This document shows positions 38,608 through 48,275 of a stretch of DNA of 64,000 nt, piece by piece. The stretch covers positions 62,001-126,000 of the forward strand of contig NZ_CANMNK010000005.1 of NCBI RefSeq assembly GCF_947499265.1, written 5' to 3'. The number at the start of each line of letters is the position of its first letter. The first letter of the stretch is position 1. Below the pieces are notes generated by a model. That model worked only from the letters and a program-made list of their open reading frames with translations. It searched no databases and had not been told where the DNA came from. Source of the DNA: an uncultured Roseobacter sp. GTDB taxonomy: Bacteria > Pseudomonadota > Alphaproteobacteria > Rhodobacterales > Rhodobacteraceae. The position numbers and the translations under genes were made by a program.

Positions 38608-39036
38608 TCACTTGATCGACATCAGCTCGATATCGAATTTCAGGTCCTGACCAGCCAGCGGATGGTTGGCGTCGATGGTAACCGTCGCCTCATCCACTTC
38701 AACGACCATCACCTGCATGGCCTGACCATCCGGCGTTTGCACATTCAGCTGCGTGCCGATGTCCAGCGGCACATCTGCCGGAATGCCCTCACGCGGTACC
38801 GCCTGACGCATTTCCGGGTTCAGCGGCCCATAAGCCTGATCGCAGGGAATTTCGACCGTCTTTTTGTCGCCGACCGCCATGCCGGGCAGCGCCACATCCA
38901 GCCCTGGAATGATCTGCCCCGACCCGACCTCGAACTCCAGCGGCTCGCGCCCATCGGAGGTGTCGAATGGGGTGCCATCCAGCAACGTGCCCGTATAGTG
39001 AATGCCAACAGTATCGCCCGTTTTAACCTGGGTCAT
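38608..39036 (-). CDS. FKBP-type peptidyl-prolyl isomerase (SlyD-like)
   Basis: A 142-residue cytoplasmic isomerase. The FKBP core is VKTGDTVGIHYTGTLLDGTP and IIPGLDVALPGMAVGDKKTV, with an inserted IF chaperone domain (PLNPEMRQAVPREGIPADVP to VDEATVTIDANHPLAG) and the ending LKFDIELMSIK. ATG 39036 has GGAG five bases upstream; the frame runs open to 39348 inside the divergent region. The His-rich metal-binding tail of E. coli SlyD is absent. Confidence 0.92.
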   Translation of the reverse strand: MTQVKTGDTVGIHYTGTLLDGTPFDTSDGREPLEFEVGSGQIIPGLDVALPGMAVGDKKTVEIPCDQAYGPLNPEMRQAVPREGIPADVPLDIGTQLNVQTPDGQAMQVMVVEVDEATVTIDANHPLAGQDLKFDIELMSIK

Positions 39037-39219
39037 CAGTTCTCCGATCATATGTGAGAAGGGGTGTTGGAGGCCGCGTATCTGCGCAGGTTCTCCTGAG
39101 ATGCGGATAGCCTGCCCGTCCCTTTTGGCCGAGTAAACCCGAAATCCGCGCATTTGGGCCTTTTCGCGCAGGTCGCGCCGTGACAATCTGACCTTAAGCT
39201 TTGCAACAGGAGCGCACCC

Positions 39220-39906
39220 ATGCCGATCACGAATTGTGTTTTTGATGCCTATGGCACGCTCTTTGATGTCGCAGCCGCAGCGCGACAAGCGGCTTCTGAA
39301 CCCGAATTCGCACAGTTGTCGGATCGTTGGCCGGCACTGGCGGAACACTGGCGCCAGAAGCAGTTACAATATACCTGGCTGCGCGCGATCACGCAGGCGC
39401 ATTGCGATTTCTGGGACGTGACGCAAGAGGGTCTGGATTGGGCCTTGGAAAAAACTGGGCTGGAGGGCGACGCACCGCTGCGCGAGCGGCTTCTGGCGCT
39501 CTACTGGGAGCTACAGAGCTATCCCGAAGTGCCGCAAATGCTGCAGCGCCTGAAAGCACAGGGCATGGCGACCGCAATTCTGTCCAACGGGTCACCGGAT
39601 ATGCTGCGGGGTGCGGTGACCTCTGCCGGGATCGAAGCGGTGCTCGACGACACGCTGTCGGTTGAAAGCGTTGGTGTCTTCAAGCCGGACGCGCGTGTCT
39701 ATGATCTGGTGAGTAAAAGGTTTGGCTGCGCAAAAGATGAGGTTCTGTTCGTGTCATCCAACGGCTGGGATGCGGGTTGCGCGACGGGCTATGGCTTCAA
39801 GACGGTATGGGTCAACCGGGCCGGTGATCCGGTGGACCGCCTGCCCTGGCGGCCCGCACACATCTTGCAGGACCTGACGGGCATTCCGGAATTGGCAGGA
39901 CTTTGA
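39220..39906 (+). CDS. HAD-family L-2-haloacid dehalogenase-like protein
   Basis: A 228-residue haloacid dehalogenase type II. Catalytic Asp is in CVFDAYGTLFD (near residue 9), the Ser-Asn motif is AILSNGSPDMLRG, the Lys is in SVGVFKPDARVYDL and the last block is VLFVSSNGWDAGCATGYGFK. These match the L-2-haloacid dehalogenase group, which releases halide from 2-haloacids; phosphatase activity is possible. It starts a six-gene operon that also carries pcaD and pcaB. Confidence 0.85.
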   Translation: MPITNCVFDAYGTLFDVAAAARQAASEPEFAQLSDRWPALAEHWRQKQLQYTWLRAITQAHCDFWDVTQEGLDWALEKTGLEGDAPLRERLLALYWELQSYPEVPQMLQRLKAQGMATAILSNGSPDMLRGAVTSAGIEAVLDDTLSVESVGVFKPDARVYDLVSKRFGCAKDEVLFVSSNGWDAGCATGYGFKTVWVNRAGDPVDRLPWRPAHILQDLTGIPELAGL

Positions 39907-40730
39907 TGGCACATTTCAACTCCTCCGATGGGCTGTCATTGCACTACACCGACCAGGGTGATGGCCTGCCCGTTCTATGCCTTGCCGGGCTGACCCGCAC
40001 GACAGCCGATTTCGATTACGTCACCCCCTTTCTGGAGAACGTTCGCCTGATCAAGATGGACTACCGTGGGCGTGGCGCATCGGATTGGGACAGCAACTGG
40101 CAAAACTACGCACTGCCAATTGAATGCCGCGATGTGCTGGAATTGCTTGACCACCTCGCGCTTGAAAAGGTTGCCATTCTGGGCACATCCCGCGGCGGCC
40201 TCAATGCGATGGGGCTGGCTGCGGGTGCCAAGGAACGGTTGATCGGGGTGGCGCTGAACGACATCGGCCCGGTGCTTGAGCCCAAGGGCCTTGCCTTCAT
40301 TTCAGGCTATTTGGGGCGCAATCCGGGTGCCAAGAATTACGCCGATGCGGCGCAGGCGATGCAGCAGTCTTACAGCGGTTTTCAGGATGTTCCCCTGTCG
40401 CGCTGGATGGAGGAAGCACACAAGCATTTCCGCCAGATCGACGGTCGGTTGGAGATCACTTATGATCCACATTTGCGCGACGCGATTGAAGCCTTGGGCG
40501 CGCAGGCCGCGCCAGACCTCTGGCCCTATTTCGACGCGCTTGAGGGTCTGCCGATTGCCTGTATTCGCGGTGAAAACTCTGATCTACTGAGCCATGAGAC
40601 GCTGAGGGAAATGGAGCGCCGCCGACCGGATATGATCAGCGTGACCGTCCCGGGGCGCGGCCATATACCCTTTCTCGATGAGCCTGAGGCCGTTGCGGCC
40701 TTGCAAACATGGGTGAATGCACTGTCATGA
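39906..40730 (+). CDS. Alpha/beta hydrolase
   Basis: A 274-residue alpha/beta hydrolase. The nucleophile elbow is ILGTSRGGLNAMG with Ser; oxyanion region CLAGLTRTTADFD and the late His in GRGHIPFLDEPEAV are visible. Start ATG overlaps the upstream stop as TGATG. It is translationally coupled to the HAD gene and the dehydratase (ATGA). Substrate is unknown; esters or ring-cleavage products are possible. Confidence 0.85.
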   Translation: MAHFNSSDGLSLHYTDQGDGLPVLCLAGLTRTTADFDYVTPFLENVRLIKMDYRGRGASDWDSNWQNYALPIECRDVLELLDHLALEKVAILGTSRGGLNAMGLAAGAKERLIGVALNDIGPVLEPKGLAFISGYLGRNPGAKNYADAAQAMQQSYSGFQDVPLSRWMEEAHKHFRQIDGRLEITYDPHLRDAIEALGAQAAPDLWPYFDALEGLPIACIRGENSDLLSHETLREMERRRPDMISVTVPGRGHIPFLDEPEAVAALQTWVNALS

Positions 40731-41728
40731 ATATCGAAATGATCCGCGCCGCGGCTGAGCGGCTTAGAGGCCACGCAAGACGCACCCCCCTGCTGTCTTC
40801 GCCGTTCCTGGATGAAATTGCGGGGCGCCGCGTCTGGGTCAAACCGGAATGCCTGCAGCATACTGGCAGCTTCAAATTCCGTGGCGCTTGGTCGGCTGTC
40901 TCCGCCCTGACGGAAGACGCGCGGGCGCGAGGTGTGATCGCCTACTCCAGCGGCAACCACGCACAGGGCGTGGCGCTGGCCGCGGCCTCACATGGTGCGT
41001 CGGCTGTCATCGTGATGCCGCGCGACGCGCCGCAGGTCAAAATCGAGAATACGCGGGCATTGGGAGCCGAAGTTGTCCTCTATGATCGGGCAGCGGCCGA
41101 AGACCGCGACGCCATTGGTCGCGAGATTGCCGGTGCGCGCGGGCTGACGCTGATCAAGCCCTTTGACGAGCCGCAGGTGATCGCCGGTCAGGGCACGACA
41201 GGTCTGGAAATCGCGGCACAGGCTGCAGAGGTCGGTGTAAGCCAGGCGGATGTGATTGTCTGTTGTGGCGGTGGTGGGTTCTCCTCCGGCATCGCCCTGG
41301 CGCTGGAGGCAGACGCGCCCGGCCTGCGCATGCGCCCCGCCGAACCCGAAGGCTTCGATGATGTCGCCCGCTCCCTGCGGTCGGGCAAAATCGAACGCAA
41401 CGCCAGGGTGTCAGGCAGCCTTTGTGACGCGATCATCAGCCCGCAACCGGGCGACATCACCTTTCCGATCCTGAAACGACTGGCGGGTCCAGGGTTGGTG
41501 GTGACCGAAACGGAGGCACTCCGCGCGGTTGCGCAGGCGTTCAACCGGCTGAAAGTTGTGGCCGAACCCGGCGGCGCCGTGGCGCTCGCCGCAGCCCTTT
41601 TTCACGGCGACCAGATTGAGGGGGAAGACGTGATTGTCACGATCTCCGGCGGCAACGTGGACCCAGATGTTTTCCAGCAAGCGTTGAACCTTGGCGACGA
41701 GGCCGTGCCACAAGGAGACGCCGCATGA
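40727..41728 (+). CDS. Threonine/serine dehydratase (PLP-dependent)
   Basis: A 333-residue PLP enzyme of the threonine dehydratase group that makes 2-oxobutyrate or pyruvate plus ammonia. Schiff-base Lys is in LQHTGSFKFRGAW, the Ser/Asn region is YSSGNHAQGVAL and the glycine loop is IVCCGGGGFSSGIALALE. No ACT domain, so it is a catabolic short form. ATG 40727 overlaps the hydrolase stop as ATGA. The fit with aromatic degradation genes downstream is unclear. Confidence 0.87.
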   Translation: MNIEMIRAAAERLRGHARRTPLLSSPFLDEIAGRRVWVKPECLQHTGSFKFRGAWSAVSALTEDARARGVIAYSSGNHAQGVALAAASHGASAVIVMPRDAPQVKIENTRALGAEVVLYDRAAAEDRDAIGREIAGARGLTLIKPFDEPQVIAGQGTTGLEIAAQAAEVGVSQADVIVCCGGGGFSSGIALALEADAPGLRMRPAEPEGFDDVARSLRSGKIERNARVSGSLCDAIISPQPGDITFPILKRLAGPGLVVTETEALRAVAQAFNRLKVVAEPGGAVALAAALFHGDQIEGEDVIVTISGGNVDPDVFQQALNLGDEAVPQGDAA

Positions 41729-42513
41729 AACTGCTGGATCTCGGCGATGTCAGGCTGCATTACCGCGTGGACGGACCCGACGACGGGCCGCCCGTGGTCT
41801 TTGTCAATTCGCTGGGTACGGATCTGCGGCTGTGGGATCCGATCCTGCCGCATCTGCCGGACGGGCTGCGGATCATCCGTTTCGACAAACGCGGGCATGG
41901 GCTGTCGACCTGCCCACCAAGCCCCTATACGATGGGGGCGCTGGTCACTGATACCGAAAGGCTGCTGGATCATCTGGGCGTCCGGGACTGCGTCTTTGTC
42001 GGTCTGTCGATTGGCGGGATGATTGCGCAGGGTCTTGCGGTCAAACGGCTCGACATGATCCGCGCCATGGTTTTGTCGAACACAGCGGCCAAGATCGGCA
42101 ATCCGGAGCTTTGGGCGGAACGTATCGAAGGCGTGCAACAGGGCGGCATTGAAAGCCTTGCGGATGCTGTCATGGAGCGGTGGTTTTCCAAATCCTTCCA
42201 GGACAAGCCGGACCTGGAGCTTTGGCGTAACATGCTCACCCGTCAGGAAGACGAGGGATACATGGGGTGTTCTGCCGCGATTTCCGGCACGGATTTTTAC
42301 ACGACGACCGCCAGTCTGCGCTTGCCGACGCTGGGCATTGCGGGCGCGGAGGATGGCTCCACCCCGCCGGATCTGGTGCGCGAGACCACCGATCTTATCC
42401 CAGGCAGCCAGTTCCATGTGATCCGCAAGGCCGGGCATCTGCCTTGCGTCGAACAGCCCGAAGAATATGCCGCCGTCCTGACCCGTTTCCTGAAAGAGGT
42501 GGGACATGTTTGA
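41725..42513 (+). CDS. pcaD: 3-oxoadipate enol-lactonase
   Basis: PcaD (262 residues) hydrolyses 3-oxoadipate enol-lactone in the protocatechuate branch of the beta-ketoadipate pathway. Nucleophile Ser is in FVGLSIGGMIAQGLA, Asp in AGAEDGSTPP and His in KAGHLPCVEQPEEY. The oxyanion element is VFVNSLGTDLRLW. ATGA overlap with the dehydratase couples translation. Confidence 0.92.
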   Translation: MKLLDLGDVRLHYRVDGPDDGPPVVFVNSLGTDLRLWDPILPHLPDGLRIIRFDKRGHGLSTCPPSPYTMGALVTDTERLLDHLGVRDCVFVGLSIGGMIAQGLAVKRLDMIRAMVLSNTAAKIGNPELWAERIEGVQQGGIESLADAVMERWFSKSFQDKPDLELWRNMLTRQEDEGYMGCSAAISGTDFYTTTASLRLPTLGIAGAEDGSTPPDLVRETTDLIPGSQFHVIRKAGHLPCVEQPEEYAAVLTRFLKEVGHV

Positions 42514-42544
42514 CCGTCTCCCTGGGAACAGGGCCCCCTGATCC

Positions 42545-43870
42545 ATGGCGGCAAGCGTCTTTGACAGCCCGCTCTATGCGCGCCTCTTTCCGACCGGAGA
42601 CGCGGGCCGCCTTTTCTCCGACAGCGCGGCCCTGCGCGCGATGCTGCTGGTCGAGGGCGCATTGGCCAAGGCGCAGGGTGCCATGGGGATCATCCCTGAA
42701 CTCAGCGCCGCTGCCATCCACCGCGCCACGCTGGAAATCCAGATAGATCCCGGCGCTCTGGCGCAGGCGACCGGGCAAAACGGGGTCTGCCTACCGGGTC
42801 TGGTCGCCGCTTTTCGTGCGGAAATGAACGCGCCGGAGCATGCGCAATACCTGCATTGGGGGGCGACGTCGCAGGATATCATCGACACCGGTCTGATGTT
42901 GCGGCTGCGCCAGGCCCTCGCGCTGGCAGAGGCTGATTTACGGACCATCGTCGTGGCGCTGGCCGATCAGGCGGAAACCCATGATGATCTGCCGATGCCC
43001 GCACGCACCTATGGTCAACAGGCCACGCCCACCAGCTGGGGCGCGGTGCTGGCAAGCTGGGGCATGCCGCTGCTGGCCGCGCTGGAGGCGCTGCCCGACC
43101 TGCGGGAAAGATCGCTCTGGGTGTCGCTGTCTGGTGCCACGGGGACGTCCGCGGCGCTGGGGGACGAGGCTGCCGCACTCCGCAAAGCCTTGGCAGAGGG
43201 CTTGGGCCTGCATGACCCGGCACGCTCCTGGCACACCGACCGGGGGCCGATGTTGCGGATCGCCGGGTGGATAGCACAGGTGACGGCGACCTTGGGCAGC
43301 ATGGGGCAAACGCTGACGGCTCTTGCGGCGACAGAGGTGCAGGAGGTCACGACCGGCCCGGCCGGTGGGTCGTCAACCATGCCGCAAAAGCAAAACCCCG
43401 TGGGGGCGTCGGCGCTTGTCGCCCTGTCGCATCAAACCGCCGGCTTGCTGGCCGCTTTGCAATCTGCAGCCTCCCATCAACACCAGCGCGACGGGGCGTC
43501 ATGGTTCACCGAGTGGATGCTCATGCCGCAAATCGCGCTCAGCTGTGCATCGGCGCTGCAACACGCTGTTTCCCTGGCCCAGTCGATACAGCCGAACCCG
43601 GCGCAAATGGCGCGGGCCTTTGAGCAAGGACAGGGTTTGCTCCACGCCGAGGCCTTGAGCTTTGCCCTGGCTGCACAGATGCCCCGCCCTGATGCTCAAG
43701 CAGCCACAAAAGCGCTCTGCGCCGAGGTCGCGCAGACAGGCGTACCGCTGTCGGATCTCGCCCGCACGCAGTATCCGACCCTGCCTGCATCACTCTTCGA
43801 TCCCAAAGCGCAATTGGGTCAGGCCCCGGCTGAGGCACGTGCTTTTGCAGCACGTGCGCGAGCGCTCTGA
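42545..43870 (+). CDS. pcaB: 3-carboxy-cis,cis-muconate cycloisomerase
   Basis: PcaB (441 residues), of the fumarase/aspartase superfamily, makes 4-carboxymuconolactone. The superfamily signature GGSSTMPQKQNPVGASALVA and the active-site block LHWGATSQDIIDTGL are clear. 31 bases after pcaD. pcaC, pcaH and pcaG are not present in the window, so the pathway must be completed elsewhere. Confidence 0.9.
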   Translation: MAASVFDSPLYARLFPTGDAGRLFSDSAALRAMLLVEGALAKAQGAMGIIPELSAAAIHRATLEIQIDPGALAQATGQNGVCLPGLVAAFRAEMNAPEHAQYLHWGATSQDIIDTGLMLRLRQALALAEADLRTIVVALADQAETHDDLPMPARTYGQQATPTSWGAVLASWGMPLLAALEALPDLRERSLWVSLSGATGTSAALGDEAAALRKALAEGLGLHDPARSWHTDRGPMLRIAGWIAQVTATLGSMGQTLTALAATEVQEVTTGPAGGSSTMPQKQNPVGASALVALSHQTAGLLAALQSAASHQHQRDGASWFTEWMLMPQIALSCASALQHAVSLAQSIQPNPAQMARAFEQGQGLLHAEALSFALAAQMPRPDAQAATKALCAEVAQTGVPLSDLARTQYPTLPASLFDPKAQLGQAPAEARAFAARARAL

Positions 43871-43873
43871 CAC

Positions 43874-45088
43874 ATGCGCCCTGCCGTTCTGTTCATCCTG
43901 ATCACCGTGATGCTTGATTCCATGGGCATTGGGCTGATCGTCCCGGTGATGCCGGATCTCATTCAGGAAATCCAAGGCTCCGATCTGGGGACCGCGGCGC
44001 TTTGGGGCGGCATCCTGTCGACCACATTCGCCGTGATGCAGTTTCTCTTCGGTCCGGTGATCGGCGGCCTGTCTGACCGCTTTGGCCGACGCCCGGTACT
44101 GCTGATCTCGCTGGTCGTGATGGCATTGGATTATCTGGTGATGGCAGTTGCGGGCAGCATCGCGCTGTTGATGCTGGGCCGGATCGTCGGCGGCATCACT
44201 GCGGCAACGCAATCGACGGCCAATGCCTATATGGCCGACATCAGCCGTCCCGAAGACCGCGCCGCAAACTTCGGGTTGGTCGGCGCGGCCTTCGGATTGG
44301 GCTTCGTTCTGGGGCCGCTTTTGGGCGGTCTGCTCGCCGAATTCGGCACCCGCGCGCCGTTTTATGCCGCCGCCGCTCTCGCCGCCCTTAACGCGGTCTT
44401 CGGCTACGTCGTCCTGCGCGAAACGGTGACCGATGACATCCGCCGCCCGTTTCGATGGAAACGCGCCAACCCCTTGGGCAGTTTCCGCCAACTTGGCCGC
44501 TTGCCCGGGTTAGGGCCGTTGCTCATCGTCTTTTTCCTCTACCAACTGGCCTTCATGGTCTACCCTGCCGTCTGGGCCTATTTCGGCAAGGAGCGTTTTG
44601 GCTGGGAGCCTGCCACCATCGGGCTCAGCCTTGCGCTTTTCGGTATCATGCTGGCCATCGTCCAGGGCGGGTTGATCCGCTGGGTGCTGCGCCTGCTGGG
44701 CGAACGCGGCACAGTCGTCTACGGGCATCTCATTGATGTTGCGGCCTTTCTGGCCATCGCCTTCGTGACCAGCGGAACCATCGCCCTCATTTTGACCCCC
44801 ATAGCCGCCCTCGCCGCCGTGATCACTCCCGCCCTTCAGGGCATCATGTCAAAAGCGGTCGGCCCCGACGCGCAAGGCGAATTGCAGGGTGCGCTCACCT
44901 CCGTCACAGCGCTCGCAATGATCCTGTCCCCGATGATGATGACCAGCGCCTTCGCCGCTTTTACCGACACCAACGCCGCCGTTTACATGCCCGGCGCGCC
45001 CTTTGTCCTCTCCGCGGGGCTGATTGTGGTGGGGTTGGTCGTCTTCGTCTCCTTTCCTCCGCGCAAAACCGCCCCCGTGGAAGGATAA
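43874..45088 (+). CDS. MFS transporter, TCR/Tet subfamily
   Basis: A 404-residue 12-helix carrier. MFS motif A is [20 protein letters not shown], and the start [20 protein letters not shown] is typical of the TCR/Tet group. These include tetracycline exporters, but most homologues transport other compounds. It is the last gene of the pcaD-pcaB operon and begins three bases after pcaB, so import of an aromatic acid or export of an intermediate is possible. Confidence 0.85.
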   Translation: MRPAVLFILITVMLDSMGIGLIVPVMPDLIQEIQGSDLGTAALWGGILSTTFAVMQFLFGPVIGGLSDRFGRRPVLLISLVVMALDYLVMAVAGSIALLMLGRIVGGITAATQSTANAYMADISRPEDRAANFGLVGAAFGLGFVLGPLLGGLLAEFGTRAPFYAAAALAALNAVFGYVVLRETVTDDIRRPFRWKRANPLGSFRQLGRLPGLGPLLIVFFLYQLAFMVYPAVWAYFGKERFGWEPATIGLSLALFGIMLAIVQGGLIRWVLRLLGERGTVVYGHLIDVAAFLAIAFVTSGTIALILTPIAALAAVITPALQGIMSKAVGPDAQGELQGALTSVTALAMILSPMMMTSAFAAFTDTNAAVYMPGAPFVLSAGLIVVGLVVFVSFPPRKTAPVEG

Positions 45089-45199
45089 CAACAACGACAC
45101 GGGCATGTCGCAATGTGTCTTGCGCGCAGGGCGCCATCGGGTCACCCTGAACGCTGACATCCAGCGCATTGGCGTGCGAAGCAGAAAGACAGTTCATCC

Positions 45200-46291
45200 A
45201 TGCAGACGATCAAAGCCGCTGTTTGCCACAAATTTGGTGCTCCCCTGAAAATCGAAGACATCCAATTGCGCGCGCCCGACCTGGGTGAAGTGGAGGTGAC
45301 ACTCGACGCCGTGGCGATCTGCCATTCGGATATTTCCTATGCCGATGGCGCCTGGGGCGGGTCCCTGCCCGCGGTCTACGGCCACGAGGCCGCGGGCATC
45401 GTCAGCGCAGTTGGTGAAGGTGTTCGAGGGTTGTCTGCGGGCGATAGCGTTGTGGTGACCCTGATCCGCGCCTGTGGCAGTTGTGGCAGTTGCGCCGGGG
45501 GTAAGCCGACCTTGTGTGAAACGCCCTATGATGGCGATCACGGCCCAATCAAAACCGCAGATGGTGGCAAATTGCATCAGGCGATGGCCACCGGCGCTTT
45601 TGCGGAAAAGGTCGTTGTCGATCAAAATCAAGTGGTGCGGATCAATGCCGATATGCCCAAGGACGCGGCGAGCCTGATTGCCTGCGGGGTGATTACCGGG
45701 GTCGGCGCCGTGGTCAATGCAGCCCAATTGCGCGCAGGTCAGGATGTGGTTGTCATCGGCGCCGGTGGCGTCGGTTTGAACGCGATCCAGGGCGCGCGCA
45801 TCGCAGGCGCACGCCGCATTGTGGCGGTTGATATGAGCGCGGAGAAGCTGGAGACCGCCAAGGAATTTGGCGCGACGGATGGTGTCTTGGCCACGCAAGA
45901 CAAACCCTGGAAAGCCGCCTTCAAGGCGCTCGGCGGAAAAGGTGCCGACGCTGTGATCGTCACCGTTGGGGCGATCCCGGCCTATGATCAGGCGCCGCGC
46001 TATCTGGGCATGGGCGGCAAGGTGATCATCGTGGGCATGCCGCATTCCGGGGCGCAATCCTCTTATGAACCGGTGATCCTGGCGGCGGTGGGTCAGGGCA
46101 TGATCGGATCCAAAATGGGCGATGTGGTGATCCAGCGTGACATCCCTTGGATGGTTGATCTCTACGCGCAGGGACGCTTGAAGCTTGATGAATTGATCTC
46201 AGGCCGCTGGCGGCTTGACCAGATCAATGAAGCCATTGCTGACACGAAATCCGGTGCCGCGCGGCGCAATGTGATCCTCTTTGACCGGTAA
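45200..46291 (+). CDS. Zinc-dependent alcohol dehydrogenase
   Basis: A 363-residue medium-chain dehydrogenase. Catalytic zinc: AICHSD and GHEAAGIVSAVGEGV; structural zinc: RACGSCGSCAGGKPTLC with the spacing C-x2-C-x2-C-x7-C; NAD site: VIGAGGVGLNAIQGARIA. The domain pattern is of the class III/mycothiol-like or general ADH group. The substrate could be an alcohol generated by the catabolic operon that follows on the opposite strand. Confidence 0.88.
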   Translation: MQTIKAAVCHKFGAPLKIEDIQLRAPDLGEVEVTLDAVAICHSDISYADGAWGGSLPAVYGHEAAGIVSAVGEGVRGLSAGDSVVVTLIRACGSCGSCAGGKPTLCETPYDGDHGPIKTADGGKLHQAMATGAFAEKVVVDQNQVVRINADMPKDAASLIACGVITGVGAVVNAAQLRAGQDVVVIGAGGVGLNAIQGARIAGARRIVAVDMSAEKLETAKEFGATDGVLATQDKPWKAAFKALGGKGADAVIVTVGAIPAYDQAPRYLGMGGKVIIVGMPHSGAQSSYEPVILAAVGQGMIGSKMGDVVIQRDIPWMVDLYAQGRLKLDELISGRWRLDQINEAIADTKSGAARRNVILFDR

Positions 46292-46347
46292 ACCCCTCAA
46301 ACAGACGCGTTAAGCTTAGGCCCACCATTTGGCAAAAGGACGCCGTG

Positions 46348-47580
46348 ATGAAACTGCAGGACCTCGACATCATCGTTACCGCGCCCCCGGCGCCGGGCTG
46401 GGGGGGACGCTATTGGATATTGGTGAAACTGACCACGGACAATGGTATCACAGGCTGGGGGGAGTGTTATGCGTCCTCTGTCGGACCTGACGCCATGCGT
46501 GCGGTGATCGAAGATGTCTTTGCACGGCACATGGCGGGCGAAAACCCCGAAAACATCGAACTGATGTTCCGCCGCGCCTATTCCTCAGGCTTTACCCAGC
46601 GGCCCGATCTGACGGTGATGGGGGCATTCTCCGGGCTGGAGATCGCCTGCTGGGACATCTTGGGCAAAGCACGTGAGCGCCCGGTCTGGGCGCTGCTGGG
46701 TGGCCGCATGAACGACCGTATCCGCGCCTACACCTATCTCTACCCGCTGCCGAAACAGGATATGACTGCCTTCTGGACCTCGCCCGAGATGGCAGCCGAA
46801 GCCGCTGCCGATTGTTTCGCCCGGGGCTATACGGCGGTTAAATTTGACCCGGCGGGCCCCTACACCCTGCGCGGGGGGCATATGCCCGCGATGAGCGACA
46901 TTTCCCAATCCGTGGCCTTCTGCAAAGCCATCCGGGAGGCGGTGGGCGACAAGGCCGATTTGCTTTTTGGCACCCATGGTCAGTTCACCACGGCGGGGGC
47001 CATCCGCCTCGGCCAGGCGCTGGAACCCTATTCGCCGCTCTGGTTCGAAGAGCCGATCCCGCCCGATGCCATCGACGAAATGGCCAAAATCGCGCGCGCC
47101 GTGCGCATTCCCGTGGCCACGGGCGAGCGCCTGACCACCAAGGCCGAATTCGCGCCCGTTCTGCGCGCCGGGGCGGCCAGCATCCTGCAGCCTGCCTTGG
47201 GCCGGGCCGGGGGCATCTGGGAAATGAAAAAAGTCGCCGCCCTCGCCGAGGTTTACAATGCTCAGATGGCGCCGCATCTCTATGCTGGCCCTGTGGAATG
47301 GGCCGCGAACATCCACCTTGCCGCTTCCATTCCCAACCTGCTGATGGCGGAAACCATTGAGACACCCTTTCACGACGCACTCATCAAGGGCAGCATCCAG
47401 GTGGAGGCGGGTTTTGTCACGCCGCCCGAAGCGCCCGGTCTGGGCATCGATGTGGACGAGGAACTGGCCCGCGCACATCCCTACACCGGCACCCGCCTGC
47501 ACCTGGAAATGCAGGAAGCGCCCTGCGACTACGTCAACGGCAATGCGTTTGAAGGCGGCGCACCTGCGCCAAAGGGATAG
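46348..47580 (+). CDS. Enolase-superfamily (mandelate racemase/muconate lactonizing) dehydratase-like enzyme
   Basis: A 410-residue protein. Capping-domain start LQDLDIIVTAPPAPGWGGRY is followed by the barrel: KFDPAGPYTLRGG, LLFGTHGQFT, PLWFEEPIPPDAIDE, VATGERLTT and APHLYAGPVEW. Two metal ligands (Glu in WFEEP and GERL) are clear; where sugar-acid dehydratases have Asp-Phe-His-Gly at the first ligand, this has Gly-Thr-His-Gly, so the first Asp ligand looks replaced while the catalytic His remains. It probably dehydrates a sugar acid. ATG 46348 follows AAAAGGACGCC. Convergent with the RraA-like gene. Confidence 0.85.
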   Translation: MKLQDLDIIVTAPPAPGWGGRYWILVKLTTDNGITGWGECYASSVGPDAMRAVIEDVFARHMAGENPENIELMFRRAYSSGFTQRPDLTVMGAFSGLEIACWDILGKARERPVWALLGGRMNDRIRAYTYLYPLPKQDMTAFWTSPEMAAEAAADCFARGYTAVKFDPAGPYTLRGGHMPAMSDISQSVAFCKAIREAVGDKADLLFGTHGQFTTAGAIRLGQALEPYSPLWFEEPIPPDAIDEMAKIARAVRIPVATGERLTTKAEFAPVLRAGAASILQPALGRAGGIWEMKKVAALAEVYNAQMAPHLYAGPVEWAANIHLAASIPNLLMAETIETPFHDALIKGSIQVEAGFVTPPEAPGLGIDVDEELARAHPYTGTRLHLEMQEAPCDYVNGNAFEGGAPAPKG

Positions 47581-47582
47581 CC

Positions 47583-48275
47583 TCAGGTCCGAGAGGCTTC
47601 AAACGCGGCCCAGGCGGCTTCAAACTCCGCAAAGCTGATCCGTTTGTCTTTGACCGCCTCGAAAACGATCTTTTCTGAGGCAAAGAGCTGCGCGATGGCC
47701 TCGGCGAGGCGCGGCACAATGTCATCCGGGATCACAACCCCGCCGTGACGGTCCGCGTGGATCAACGCGCCGGGGGCGACGGACATACCACAAATCTCCA
47801 CCTTGATATCGAAGTCGAGCACATGCACAAACCCGTGGCTTGGCCCGATGGAGCCTGCCACCACCGGGAAGCCATCCGGCAGGTCTCCCAGATCGCGCAT
47901 CACCCCGTCCGTCAGCGCCCCGGCAAGGCCAAAGGCCTTGTGAATATTGGTGTTGACCTCACCCCAATAGGCGCCAATAGCGTTCGGGACATCCATGTCC
48001 TGCACCACAGCCACGCCAGGGCGCGGGCCCTCGGCCATGTATTTGTAATAGGCCATGCGCCGGGCCTTGATGACCTCGGGCGGTTCGGATGGCGGGGTGA
48101 CGGCCTGAATGCGCGCGGTGCGCGCATAGCCTACCATTGCCTGCCCCGGTGCCGAGCATTGCATCGTGCCGCGGGTAAAATCGTTGAAGCCGCGCTTGCC
48201 CTGCGCCACTTCGATGGCGTTGCAGACGGTGGGCGTGTCGACGCTGCGCAGCAGGTCCAGTAGGGCCGCGTCCAT
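47583..48275 (-). CDS. RraA-family aldolase-like protein
   Basis: A 230-residue RraA/HMG-aldolase fold protein. The motif ALTDGVMRDLGDL gives the metal-binding Gly-x-x-x-Arg-Asp, with later IHADRHGGVVIP. Relatives include 4-hydroxy-4-methyl-2-oxoglutarate aldolase, so cleavage of a 2-oxo-4-hydroxy acid to pyruvate is the plausible role. ATG 48275 overlaps the upstream stop as TGATG. Last gene of the operon. Confidence 0.82.
   Translation of the reverse strand: MDAALLDLLRSVDTPTVCNAIEVAQGKRGFNDFTRGTMQCSAPGQAMVGYARTARIQAVTPPSEPPEVIKARRMAYYKYMAEGPRPGVAVVQDMDVPNAIGAYWGEVNTNIHKAFGLAGALTDGVMRDLGDLPDGFPVVAGSIGPSHGFVHVLDFDIKVEICGMSVAPGALIHADRHGGVVIPDDIVPRLAEAIAQLFASEKIVFEAVKDKRISFAEFEAAWAAFEASRT

Noticed and set aside
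43874-45088. Tetracycline resistance efflux pump
   Set aside because: TCR/Tet subfamily membership is broad and the gene is the last member of a pca-type operon; no resistance context.
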